A stretch of DNA of 49,483 bases from Pseudomonadota bacterium. Its GTDB lineage: Bacteria; Pseudomonadota; Alphaproteobacteria; Acetobacterales; Acetobacteraceae. The translations under genes were made by a program, and so were the position numbers. Below, piece by piece: positions 26,493 through 34,863 of this stretch. The notes beneath the pieces were generated by a model that worked only from the letters and a program-made list of their open reading frames with translations, ran no database searches and was not told the DNA's origin. Location of the stretch: contig JABBOH010000014.1 in the NCBI GenBank assembly GCA_019351895.1, forward strand, positions 1 to 49,483, given 5' to 3'. Each line of letters starts with the position of its first letter. The stretch's first letter is position 1.

Positions 26493-28454
26493 TCAGCGGG
26501 CGGCGAGGGCTGCCAGGGTCACGCCCATCTCGGCGTCGGACGCCATCAGCGCGGCGATCGCGCTCGCCGGGATCGGCCGGCTGAACAGGTAGCCCTGCAT
26601 GAGCCGGCAGCCGAGTTCCTCGAGCATGACGCGCTGTTCCTCGGTCTCCACGCCCTCGACCACGCAGGCGATGTCAAGATCGCGGCACAGGTTGACGACG
26701 GAGCGGATGATGCTCGAGGCGGCGTCGCTGCGGTCGATGTCGCGCACGAAGCGGCCGTCGATCTTGATCTTGTCGAGCTTCAGCCGCAGCAGGTGACCGA
26801 GGCTCGAGAAGCCCGCGCCGAAGTCGTCGAGGGTGATCCGCGCGCCGAGCGCGCGCAGCTGGCTGATGCCGACGAAGGCTTCGGCGAAATCTTCGATCGC
26901 AGCGGTTTCGGTGATCTCGAACTCGACCCGGTCGGGCTCGATGCCGCTCTCGATCACCATCTCCCGCACCGCGGTCATCGTGCCCGGATTGATGAGGTCG
27001 CGGGTCGAGAGGTTGAAGCTGAGCGTGAAGTGCGGCGGCCAGGGCTGCGCCGCGCGCAGCGCCTTGCGCAGCAAGGTCTCGGTGATCTGGCCGATCAACT
27101 GCCGCCGCTCGGCCAGGGGCAGGAAGACATGCGGGCTGACGAGCCCGATTTCCGGGTTGTGCCAGCGTGCCAGGGCCTCGAAACCAATGATGCGGTTGGT
27201 GATAGAATCGACGATCGGCTGATAGACGAGGTCCATCTCCGCCTCGAAATCGGCGCGCCGCAGCGCCTGCTCGATCCGCCCGTTAAGGCGGACGGTCTCG
27301 GCGTGGCTTTCGGAGAAGATGATGACCTGGCCCTTCTGCGTCTGCTTGCCGAAGTAGAGCGCGTAGTCGGCGCGTTCGAACAGATCTTCGGCCGTCTGCC
27401 CGACTTCCGGGTAGATCGCGACGCCGATCGAGCCCGCGACCGCGACCGCCTTGTCCTTAAGGATGCAGGGTGCGCGCAGCAACGCCAGAATGTCGCGCCC
27501 CAAGGTCATGACCTCGGCGTTCGATGAGAACCCCGTCAGGATCACGCCGAATTCATCCCCTCCGAGCCGCGCGAGGAAGATGTTCGGGCTGACGGCACTC
27601 TCCAGCCGCCGCCCGACGATGACGAGGAGATCGTCGCCGGCCGCGTGGCCATAGACGTCGTTTACGCTCTTGAAACCATCGAGATCGAGAAGCGCCACCG
27701 CGAAGCGGGTGGAATCGCGTCTGGCGGCGAGGATCGTCTTGTCCAGCCGTGTGAGGAAGCTGCGGCGGTTGGGCAGTCCGGTCAGGCTGTCCGAGTAGGC
27801 AAGCCGCAGATTCTCGTCGCTGAGCGCCTGCATCTGCTGCTGGCGGTCGATGAGCACCCGGCGCGAGCGGACTAGCCCCGCGAAGTCATCGTAGTTTCTG
27901 AGCATGATGCCGATCAGCCCGCCGGTGACAAGGATCAGGTTCAGCACCATGGCGATGAGCACCATGTTGCCGGTGATGAGGAAGAAGATGGTGAAGGGTG
28001 TCACGACAATTGCGGTCAGCAGCAGCGCGGCCCCGCGCAGATGCATCAGGCACAGGATGCAGCTGATGACGGTGATCGACATGTAGAAGGCGACATGACA
28101 TTTCGCGAATGCGCCGCCGTAGGGGTAGAGGCTGAGCGACCAGACGGTGAAGGTGAGGCCCAGAACCGCCACGAGGTACATGGTCGTGCGCAGCCGGTCG
28201 ACAGCCTCCTCGGCGCTGAGCGCGTCGACGCGGAGTCGCCTCCAGAAGATGGCGCGGACGGTGCACAGCCCGCAGAGCAGGAGAGGGACGTAGAGTGTCA
28301 GGTATAGCGGCGCGGTGCGGGCATGCGTCACCGCCAGCGCAATGGCGTTGAACGACAGGATCAGATAGAGCCGCGGAATCTGCTTGGAAAAAGCATCAAG
28401 CTGCGAGCGTGCCAGTTCCGCATCGCCGACCGGAAGCGCGAAAATCGCGCGCAT
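26493..28454 (-). CDS. Membrane-bound GGDEF-EAL protein (cyclic di-GMP synthesis/breakdown)
   Basis: Predicted bifunctional cyclic-di-GMP enzyme, about 653 residues. The N-terminal third has roughly five to six membrane helices and no recognised sensor domain. A GGDEF domain follows, with YSDSLTGLPNRRSF and an intact RLGGDEFGV (GGDEF at about 298-302). The inhibitory RxxD site five residues upstream is replaced by SPNI, so product inhibition is unlikely. The EAL domain is complete: GFEALARW (about 425-432), FNLSTRDL, EITETAAIED, TLDDFGAGFSSLGHL, KIDGRFV, VVEGVETEEQ and LMQGYLFSRP. The start could also be TTG 28487, which has GGAGGG at long spacing. Two MFS exporter genes flank it in the same direction, but nothing ties them functionally. 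Confidence 0.92.
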   Translation of the reverse strand: MRAIFALPVGDAELARSQLDAFSKQIPRLYLILSFNAIALAVTHARTAPLYLTLYVPLLLCGLCTVRAIFWRRLRVDALSAEEAVDRLRTTMYLVAVLGLTFTVWSLSLYPYGGAFAKCHVAFYMSITVISCILCLMHLRGAALLLTAIVVTPFTIFFLITGNMVLIAMVLNLILVTGGLIGIMLRNYDDFAGLVRSRRVLIDRQQQMQALSDENLRLAYSDSLTGLPNRRSFLTRLDKTILAARRDSTRFAVALLDLDGFKSVNDVYGHAAGDDLLVIVGRRLESAVSPNIFLARLGGDEFGVILTGFSSNAEVMTLGRDILALLRAPCILKDKAVAVAGSIGVAIYPEVGQTAEDLFERADYALYFGKQTQKGQVIIFSESHAETVRLNGRIEQALRRADFEAEMDLVYQPIVDSITNRIIGFEALARWHNPEIGLVSPHVFLPLAERRQLIGQITETLLRKALRAAQPWPPHFTLSFNLSTRDLINPGTMTAVREMVIESGIEPDRVEFEITETAAIEDFAEAFVGISQLRALGARITLDDFGAGFSSLGHLLRLKLDKIKIDGRFVRDIDRSDAASSIIRSVVNLCRDLDIACVVEGVETEEQRVMLEELGCRLMQGYLFSRPIPASAIAALMASDAEMGVTLAALAAR

Positions 28455-28626
28455 GGCTGCAACTCTGGCTTTGACACCCAATCTCAACGAAGCCCTCCGC
28501 TCGCGCTACAAAAGACCATGCCGATATCGGCGGTCCTTTACAACAAGATGATGGCGTCAGGACAAGGATGGAGCGTCGTAGTTCAGTGTCGGGGTAAGAA
28601 TCCGTGCCGGTGCGAGCGCGTTCCAT

Positions 28627-30096
28627 TTACCTCGGAGTAAGTATTGCGACCAACAGTACTCCGGCTGAGAGAATGACGCCGAGGATGAACACGCCATGAA
28701 GGGCGTCGTTGAGCAGCGCGACCAGCTGCAGGAGATCGGGGTGTGAAAGCTCCATCCGGATATGCGGGTTGACCAGCATACGCAGAACGTCGGACCGGCC
28801 GGCATGGGTGAGGCCCGCGTTCAGGACCCCGCCGAAAGCCGCCGCGCCGAGCGCTTGACCCATCAGCCGGCAGAAGAAGAACAGCGCCGTGGCCCGGCCG
28901 CGATCGGTATGGGAGACGCCGGACTGCACCGCGACCGTGAAGACGATGCTGGTGAGGCCCATGCCGGCGCCCATCGGGATCGACACCAGATCGACCCAGA
29001 GCAGGCTGCGGTCCGCGGCGGCGAATAGCAGCCCCACGCTCCCCGCCAACAGCACGAGGGCGGCGCCGACGGCCATGGGCCGGTTGCCGATCCGCCCGAT
29101 GGCGCGGCCGAGCGTCATGCTCGCGATCGTCCAAGCGACCGTCATGATGCCGAGGTTGATGCCCGCTGCCAGCGCGCCGCCGCCGGTGACGCCCTGCACC
29201 CAGTTCGGCAGGAAGGCGGTCATGCCGATCAGCAAGCCGCCGGCGAGCAGCGCCGAACCGTTCGCCGCGAGCAGCAGCGGGCGGCGGATGAGATGCAGCG
29301 GCAGCAGCGGATGGCGCAGCTGCCTCTCCCGCAGCCCGAAGCCCGCGAGTGCCGCGACCGCGACCGCGAGCAGCCCGAGCAGCACCGGCAGCCGCAGCTG
29401 ATCGAAGTCGACCAGCGCCGCCATCATGATGCCGAGGCCCACGATCAGCAGCGCGCAGCCGGGCAGGTCGATCGGGGCGTGGGTCTTGCCCTGCGGCGGC
29501 TCGTGCAGGAAGCGCGCGACCATCGTCATGGTGATGAGGCCGATCGGCAGGTTGACCCAGAAGACGAAGGGCCAGCCCAAGGTATGGACGAAGAAGGCGC
29601 CGAGCAGCGGCCCGGCGATGGCCGCGATGCCCCAGATGCCGCTGACATAGCCCATGATCCGCGCGCGGTCCTCGGGCTTGGCGATATCGCCGATGATCGT
29701 CGTCGCCATGGGCGCGAGGCCGCCGCCGCCGATCCCCTGGATGGCGCGGAACGCGATGAGCGAGACCATGCTCCAGGCGCAGCCGCAGAGCAGCGAGCCC
29801 AGCAGGAACAGCGCGGTGCTGCCGAGATAGACGGCGCGGCGGCCGAAGCTGTCGGCGAGGCGGCCGTAAAGCGGCGTCATCACCGCTTGGGTCAGCAGGT
29901 AGATGCCGAAGGTCCAGGAGAACAGCCGGAAGCCGCCGAGCTTTGCCACGATCGTCGGCATCGCCGTGCTGATGACGGTGACCTCGACCGCCGCCATGAA
30001 GGTCGAGATGAGCATCGCGGCGATGATCAGCTTCGGCCGCGCCGGGCGGGGCATGAACATCGCCGCCCCGCGCATGCCGCGCGTCAGCTCGCTCAT
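28627..30096 (-). CDS. MFS transporter, DHA2 (14-helix) multidrug-exporter type
   Basis: Proton-driven exporter of 489 residues with about 14 predicted helices. Helix 1 is LIIAAMLISTFMAAVEVTVISTAMPTIVAKLGG (the DHA2 motif D1 region), motif A is GRLADSFGRRAVYLGS, and RAIQGIGGGGLAPMATTIIGDI and GPLLGAFFVHTLGWPFVFWVNLPIG are the motif C and following signatures. It differs clearly from the other MFS gene at 24.6 kb, so it is not a recent duplicate. Its ATG is the last of three ATGs lying in a 19-bp tandem repeat shared with the end of the helicase gene, and no Shine-Dalgarno is evident. The gap to the helicase stop is 30 bp, so translation may depend on coupling. Confidence 0.9.
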   Translation of the reverse strand: MSELTRGMRGAAMFMPRPARPKLIIAAMLISTFMAAVEVTVISTAMPTIVAKLGGFRLFSWTFGIYLLTQAVMTPLYGRLADSFGRRAVYLGSTALFLLGSLLCGCAWSMVSLIAFRAIQGIGGGGLAPMATTIIGDIAKPEDRARIMGYVSGIWGIAAIAGPLLGAFFVHTLGWPFVFWVNLPIGLITMTMVARFLHEPPQGKTHAPIDLPGCALLIVGLGIMMAALVDFDQLRLPVLLGLLAVAVAALAGFGLRERQLRHPLLPLHLIRRPLLLAANGSALLAGGLLIGMTAFLPNWVQGVTGGGALAAGINLGIMTVAWTIASMTLGRAIGRIGNRPMAVGAALVLLAGSVGLLFAAADRSLLWVDLVSIPMGAGMGLTSIVFTVAVQSGVSHTDRGRATALFFFCRLMGQALGAAAFGGVLNAGLTHAGRSDVLRMLVNPHIRMELSHPDLLQLVALLNDALHGVFILGVILSAGVLLVAILTPR

Positions 30097-30140
30097 GGGT
30101 CGACCGGTCGCTCATGGGTTGGCCGGTCACTCATGGGTGG
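30092..30140 (-). repeat. 19-bp tandem repeat spanning helicase stop and MFS start
   Basis: Read on the plus strand the units are CTCATGGGTCGACCGGTCG (30092-30110), CTCATGGGTTGGCCGGTCA (30111-30129) and a partial third copy from 30130. On the minus strand each unit carries ATGAG(T/C)GA. Since 19 is not a multiple of three, the three ATGs fall in three frames: the first opens a 13-codon frame, the second a shadow frame, and the third (30096) is the MFS start. The first two units overlap or directly follow the helicase stop at 30127-30129. Confidence 0.8.
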
Positions 30141-32994
30141 GTAGGGCTCCTTCGCCGCGCAGAAAGGCTTCGGTCGTCGATGCCGCCTCGGCCAATCCGA
30201 CGCGACGTACCTCGACCCCCGGCGGAAAGGCCGACAGCAGCCGGGTCGGCGTGCGACGGTCGAGCAGCACGAAGACGCCCCGGTCGTCTACCCGGCGGAT
30301 GAGACGCCCGAAAGCCTGGCGCAGCCGCAGACGAGCTATGCGGTCGTCATACTCCTTGGGTGCCGCGCCCGAGAGGTGGATGCGGCGCTCGCGGTGCAGG
30401 ATGTCCGGGCGCGGCCAGGGCACGCGCTCGAAGACGACGAGCCGGAGCGCGCGGCCGGGCACGTCGACGCCGTCCCGCATCGCATCCGTGCCGAGCAGGC
30501 AGCTGTCTTCCTCGGCGCGGAAGATATCGACCAGCGTCGCGTTGTTCATCGCGTCGATGTGCTGGGCATAGAGCGGAATTCCCGCCTGCTCCAGCATGGG
30601 CGCGATGCGGCGATGGACCGAGCGCAGGCGGCCGATGGCGGTGAACAGGCCGAGGCCACCGCCGCCCGAGGCCAGGAACAGCGTGCGATAGGCGGCGGCG
30701 AGGGCGGCGGGGTCGCCGCTGTCGACATCGTTGACGACGAAGGCGCGGGTGCGCGCGGCGTAGTCGAAGGGGCTCGGCAGGCTGGCGCGGATGGCGGGCA
30801 AGGGCAGGTGGTTCGTGCCGATGCGCGCCTCGGCCACCGCCCAGGCCTGCTCGGGGTCTTCCTCGCCGCCGTCGCGCAGCGTCGCCGAGGTCACCAGCAG
30901 CCCATGCGCGGGGGCGGCGAGAACGCTCGAGAACGGCACCGTCGGGTCGAGCCAGTGGCGCAGCAAGGCCACGTCCCGCACGCCCATCTCGCTGCGGTCG
31001 AGGCGCAGGAACTGCACATGGCCGAGCAGCTGGCCCATGGCCGGCCTTGGCTCGGCGAGTTCGGTCAGCATGGCCTGCCACGCGCGCAGCGGCTCGACCG
31101 CGCGGCGCTTGATCGTCCGGCCCATGCCCTCGATCCGCGCGCGGGTGGCAGGGTCGAGGTCCTCGGCTTCGTCGTCGAGCCGCGCGAGCAGCCGCTGCAT
31201 GAGCGTCGTCAGGGGTTCGGCCAGCCGGCCCAGCGCGCGTTTCAGCACGACACTCGCCGCCGTCATCTCGGGCGTCACCGGGTAGAGGTCGCATTCGGCG
31301 GAGAAGCTGGCGCGCGCGTCGTCCTCCTGCGTGCCGTGGAGGCGTGCCAGGATTTGCGCCCGGATCGCGAACAGGAAGGCCTCCGAGGGGTTGCCCGTCG
31401 TGGGTTCGGGCGCGGCCACGCCCTCCGGCGGCGGGACCGGCGGCTCACCCGCGATGCGGCTGCTCCAGCCCGGCGCGGGCAGCGCGCGCGCCGCCGTCAG
31501 CGCCGCCTCCAGCGGGGCGAGCAGGTCGGGCCGGTCGACCACGAGATCGCCGATGCGCGCCGAAAGGCCCCGCCCGCGCGACCGCGCGCCCTCGGCGCCC
31601 AGCATCCAGCGCCGCAACTCGGACGCCTCGCGCCCCGAGAGTTCGGCGGCGAAGGCGGCGTCGGCCGCGTCGAACAGGTGGTGGCCCTCGTCGAAGACGT
31701 AGCGCGTCGGCACATAGGCGTCGTCGAGCCCGCCCCAGGCCGCCTGCGTCAGCACCAGGGCATGATTGGCGACGACGAGGTCCGCCTCCCGCGCGCGGCG
31801 GATGCCATGCTCCACGAAGCAGCGCTTCCAATGCGTGCAGGCGGCGTAGAGACATTCGCCACGCCGGTCGGCGAGGCTCCCGACGAGGGGCGCGCCGAAG
31901 ATCTCGATGAACCAGCCGGGCAGGTCGCCGCCGAGGATGTCGCCATCGGTCGTGACCGCCGCCCAGCGCGCGATGAGGCCGAGCGGCGTCGTCAGCGCCG
32001 GGCTCATGCCGGTAAGCGCCGCGGTGACGGCGTCCTCCATGTTGAGCAGGCATAGGTAGTTTTCGCGGCCCTTGCGCAGCACGACGCGGCGGCGGCGCTC
32101 GACCGGGTCGGGGAACAGCCGCTCCAATTCGCTCTCCACCTGCCGCTGGAGGTGGCGGGTGAAGGTGCTGATCCAGACCGGCGCGTGGTTGCGCTCCGCC
32201 CAGAGGCTCGCGGGGGCCACATAGCCGAGCGTCTTGCCGGTGCCCGTGCCGGCCTCGGCCAGCACCATATGCGGCGCGCCCTCGATGCGCCGCGGCTCGA
32301 AGGCCGCCGCCGCCGCCGATGCGTAGTCGGCCTGGCCCTGTCGCTGTTCGGCGTCGGGTCCGACCAGTTGGGCGAGCCGGGCGCGGGCCTCCACCGAGGA
32401 GACCGGCAGCGAGGACGGCACGGGCGGCGGTCCCTGCTCCTCCCATTCCGGCAGCCGGCGCCAGACGCGGAAGGCGTTGTTGTCCTTGGGCGAGCCGCCC
32501 GGCGCGCCGGCCAGGGTCAGCACCTCGGCGACGATCGGCCCCCAGGCCCAGCCGGCGCGGCCCATGCGACTCGCGAGCGCCGCGGCGTCCTTGTTCCCGG
32601 GCAGATGGGCCTCCTCCCGCAACCGGCCGAGGAGTGCGACCGCGATTCCGGGGAGCGCCGTCGCCGCCCGCTCCAGCCCCGGCGCGGGCATGGGCAGGCC
32701 GAGCGCCTCGGCCAGACCCCGCGCGGTCGGCACGGCGGCCACGGCGGGACGGACGAAGGCGAAGAGTTCGAGCAGATCGTAGGCCGCCATCGGGGCCACG
32801 CCGAGCCGCCGCCACGTCGCCGGGGCGTGGATGAGGAGCGGCGGCCCCAGCGCGTGCAGCTGCGACACCGCCTCGGCCGCCGGCAGGGACAGCATCTCGC
32901 CATCGGCCGTCAGCAGGCCGGCGATGCCGGTGCCCGCGACGAGCGCAGGCCATTCCGGCAGTGCCGCGGCCCCGGAGGGGCGGGACACACTCAT
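30127..32994 (-). CDS. DinG-like ATP-dependent Fe-S DNA helicase with exonuclease-like N-terminus
   Basis: Superfamily 2, XPD/DinG-family 5'-3' helicase, probably acting on R-loops, flaps or other repair intermediates. The 955-residue protein has Walker A AGTGTGKT (247-254), four Fe-S cysteines C314, C380, C385 and C391 whose last three are spaced as in E. coli DinG (x4, x5), DEGHHLFD as motif II (434-441), LLVTSATLRDG (motif III) and LRQAFGRLIRRVDD (motif VI). The first 125 residues resemble a DnaQ-type exonuclease without its catalytic acids (IHAPATWRRLG, AAYDLLELFAFVRP, PTARGLAEALGLP). Start is ATG 32994; upstream frame is open but unconserved. It is divergent from lysK with only 50 bp between the starts. 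Confidence 0.9.
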   Translation of the reverse strand: MSVSRPSGAAALPEWPALVAGTGIAGLLTADGEMLSLPAAEAVSQLHALGPPLLIHAPATWRRLGVAPMAAYDLLELFAFVRPAVAAVPTARGLAEALGLPMPAPGLERAATALPGIAVALLGRLREEAHLPGNKDAAALASRMGRAGWAWGPIVAEVLTLAGAPGGSPKDNNAFRVWRRLPEWEEQGPPPVPSSLPVSSVEARARLAQLVGPDAEQRQGQADYASAAAAAFEPRRIEGAPHMVLAEAGTGTGKTLGYVAPASLWAERNHAPVWISTFTRHLQRQVESELERLFPDPVERRRRVVLRKGRENYLCLLNMEDAVTAALTGMSPALTTPLGLIARWAAVTTDGDILGGDLPGWFIEIFGAPLVGSLADRRGECLYAACTHWKRCFVEHGIRRAREADLVVANHALVLTQAAWGGLDDAYVPTRYVFDEGHHLFDAADAAFAAELSGREASELRRWMLGAEGARSRGRGLSARIGDLVVDRPDLLAPLEAALTAARALPAPGWSSRIAGEPPVPPPEGVAAPEPTTGNPSEAFLFAIRAQILARLHGTQEDDARASFSAECDLYPVTPEMTAASVVLKRALGRLAEPLTTLMQRLLARLDDEAEDLDPATRARIEGMGRTIKRRAVEPLRAWQAMLTELAEPRPAMGQLLGHVQFLRLDRSEMGVRDVALLRHWLDPTVPFSSVLAAPAHGLLVTSATLRDGGEEDPEQAWAVAEARIGTNHLPLPAIRASLPSPFDYAARTRAFVVNDVDSGDPAALAAAYRTLFLASGGGGLGLFTAIGRLRSVHRRIAPMLEQAGIPLYAQHIDAMNNATLVDIFRAEEDSCLLGTDAMRDGVDVPGRALRLVVFERVPWPRPDILHRERRIHLSGAAPKEYDDRIARLRLRQAFGRLIRRVDDRGVFVLLDRRTPTRLLSAFPPGVEVRRVGLAEAASTTEAFLRGEGALPTHE

Positions 32995-33044
32995 ACCGCA
33001 ACCGTCATTGACCGGGCTACGCGCCTTTCCTAGTGACTCTTGGC

Positions 33045-34664
33045 ATGAACGAGCTAGCACGCACCGAGCCGGCGCCGAAGATCTGGCCCCCGAAGACATG
33101 GCCCCCGAAGACATGGCCCTTCGAGGAGGCGGCGAAACTGGCCGCCCGCATGCAGGCGACCGGCAAGGACGTGGCGCTGTTCGAAACCGGCTACGGCCCC
33201 TCCGGCCTGCCGCATATCGGGACCTTCGGGGAAGTGGCTCGCACCACCTGGGTGCGACAGGCCTTTACCGCGCTGACCGGCCTGCCGTCCCGCCTCATCG
33301 CCTTCTCCGACGATATGGATGGCATGCGCAAGGTGCCCGACAACGTGCCGAACCGCGATCAGCTGCGCGAGTTTCTCGGCCGCCCGCTGACCGATGTGCC
33401 CGATCCCTTCGGCACGCATGAGAGTTTCGGCGCGCATAACAACGCCCGGCTGCGCGCCTTCCTCGACGGCTTCGGCTTCGACTACGAATTCATCTCGGCG
33501 ACCGATGCCTATCGCTCCGGGCGCTTCGACGAGGCGCTGCGGCAGGCGCTCCGCCACCACGACGAGATCGTGGCGGTCGTGCTGCCGACGCTGGGGCCCG
33601 AGCGGCGGGCGACCTATTCGCCCATCCTGCCGCTCCATCCCCGGACCGGCATCGTCATGCAGGTGCTGATCGAGAAGGTGGATGCCGAGGCAGGCACCGT
33701 CGGCTGGCGCGACCCCGATGACGGCACCGTCTACGAGACGCCGGTGACGGGCGGCGGCGCCAAGATGCAATGGAAGGCCGACTGGGCGATGCGCTGGGCG
33801 GGGCTCGGCGTGGATTACGAGATGGCGGGCAAGGACCACATCGAGGGCATGAAGCTCTCGGGCGCGATCTGCCGCATCCTGGGGGCGGAGCCCCCGGCCG
33901 GCTTCAATTACGAGCTGTTCCTGGATGACCGCGGCCAGAAGATCAGCAAGTCCAAGGGCAACGGCCTCTCGATCGAAGACTGGCTGAAATACGCCCCGGC
34001 CGAGAGCCTGTCCTTGTTCATGTTCAATCAGCCGCAGCGCGCCAAACGGCTGTTCTTCGACGTGATCCCCCGCGCGGTGGACGACTACCTCGCTTATGTG
34101 GCCAAGGCGCAAGCCCAGGCTCAGCGGGGGGAGACGGTGGACGAGAGCAACCCCGCCTGGTTCATCCATGGCGGGCCGGTGCCGGAGGATGCCGGCAGCC
34201 CGATCGGCTTCGGCATGCTGCTGAACCTCGCGAGTGTCGTGAACGCCGAGACGCCGGACATGCTGTGGGGGTTCATCCGGCGCTACTCGCCTGACCTCAC
34301 GCCCGAGACGGCGCCGTTCCTGGCCCAGTTGGTCGGCCACGCGGTCACCTACTACCAGGACTTCGTGCGGCCGAAGAAGCAGTTCCGAGAAGCGACCGAG
34401 ATCGAGCGGGCGGCTTTGGCGGATCTCGCCGAGACGCTGCGTGGCCTGCCGCCCGGCACGTCGGCCGAGGATATCCAGACCGCCGTCTACGAGGTCGGCA
34501 AGCGGCATCCCTTTGGCGCGCTGAAGGACTGGTTCGGCTGTCTTTATCAGGTGCTGCTGGGCCAGACGGAGGGGCCGCGCTTCGGCGGGTTCGTGGCACT
34601 CTACGGCATCCCCGAGACGGTCGCGCTGATCGAACAGGCGCTCACCCGGCAGCCTCCGGATTGA
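33045..34664 (+). CDS. lysK: Lysyl-tRNA synthetase, class I
   Basis: Charges tRNA-Lys with lysine. This is the archaeal-type class I enzyme found in most alphaproteobacteria, not the class II LysS of enterics. The 539-residue protein has the Rossmann HIGH equivalent in GYGPSGLPHIGTFGEVART, FSDDMDGMRKVPDNVPN, VTGGGAKMQWKADWAMRW, GKDHIEGMKLSGAICRILG and the KMSKS equivalent KISKSKGNGLSIEDW; the C-terminal helical anticodon-binding part follows. The N-terminus has three near-identical WPPKT units just before the conserved WPFEEAAKLAAR. Start is ATG 33045 or GTG 33033; neither has a good Shine-Dalgarno. It is divergent from the helicase gene. Confidence 0.95.
   Translation: MNELARTEPAPKIWPPKTWPPKTWPFEEAAKLAARMQATGKDVALFETGYGPSGLPHIGTFGEVARTTWVRQAFTALTGLPSRLIAFSDDMDGMRKVPDNVPNRDQLREFLGRPLTDVPDPFGTHESFGAHNNARLRAFLDGFGFDYEFISATDAYRSGRFDEALRQALRHHDEIVAVVLPTLGPERRATYSPILPLHPRTGIVMQVLIEKVDAEAGTVGWRDPDDGTVYETPVTGGGAKMQWKADWAMRWAGLGVDYEMAGKDHIEGMKLSGAICRILGAEPPAGFNYELFLDDRGQKISKSKGNGLSIEDWLKYAPAESLSLFMFNQPQRAKRLFFDVIPRAVDDYLAYVAKAQAQAQRGETVDESNPAWFIHGGPVPEDAGSPIGFGMLLNLASVVNAETPDMLWGFIRRYSPDLTPETAPFLAQLVGHAVTYYQDFVRPKKQFREATEIERAALADLAETLRGLPPGTSAEDIQTAVYEVGKRHPFGALKDWFGCLYQVLLGQTEGPRFGGFVALYGIPETVALIEQALTRQPPD
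33075..33119 (+). repeat. 15-bp tandem repeat in the 5' end of lysK
   Basis: Three consecutive copies of CCGAAGACATGGCCC (33075-33089 with two differences, 33090-33104, 33105-33119). The unit is in frame and encodes PKTWP-type repeats right at the junction with the conserved catalytic domain. Copies two and three are identical and each contains an ATG, though in another frame. Confidence 0.88.
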
Positions 34665-34863
34665 AAGGACCGATGCGGACCTAATTGTCCGAAACGACTA
34701 CGGCGCGTGGTCACGGATTGGTGATATGCGGCGCCGATAGGTCAGCATCGCTGTTTCGTCTTCGGATTCGCCTTCGCAGAGGCCGGAAATCGGGTTAAGA
34801 ATGTCTTGTCCCGTTCCGCGTGCGCGCGCTTGCGTCCGCGCCCTTCAGGAGGAGCACATCCCC

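Noticed and set aside
23936-26584. Very long open frame (882 codons) on the plus strand opposite the GNAT and MFS genes
   Set aside because: Its product is extremely rich in Arg, Glu, Asp, Gln and His without any domain, which is the signature of the antisense frame of a GC-rich membrane-protein gene. The minus-strand MFS gene has full family motifs.
24596-30096. The two MFS exporters as a recent tandem duplication around the GGDEF-EAL gene
   Set aside because: They share only family-level motifs, differ in length (587 and 489 residues) and in most loops, so they are distant paralogues.
30127-32994. DEGH in place of DEAH in the helicase as an abnormal motif
   Set aside because: DEGHH is the normal motif II of DinG-type helicases, and the Fe-S cysteine spacing also matches E. 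coli DinG.
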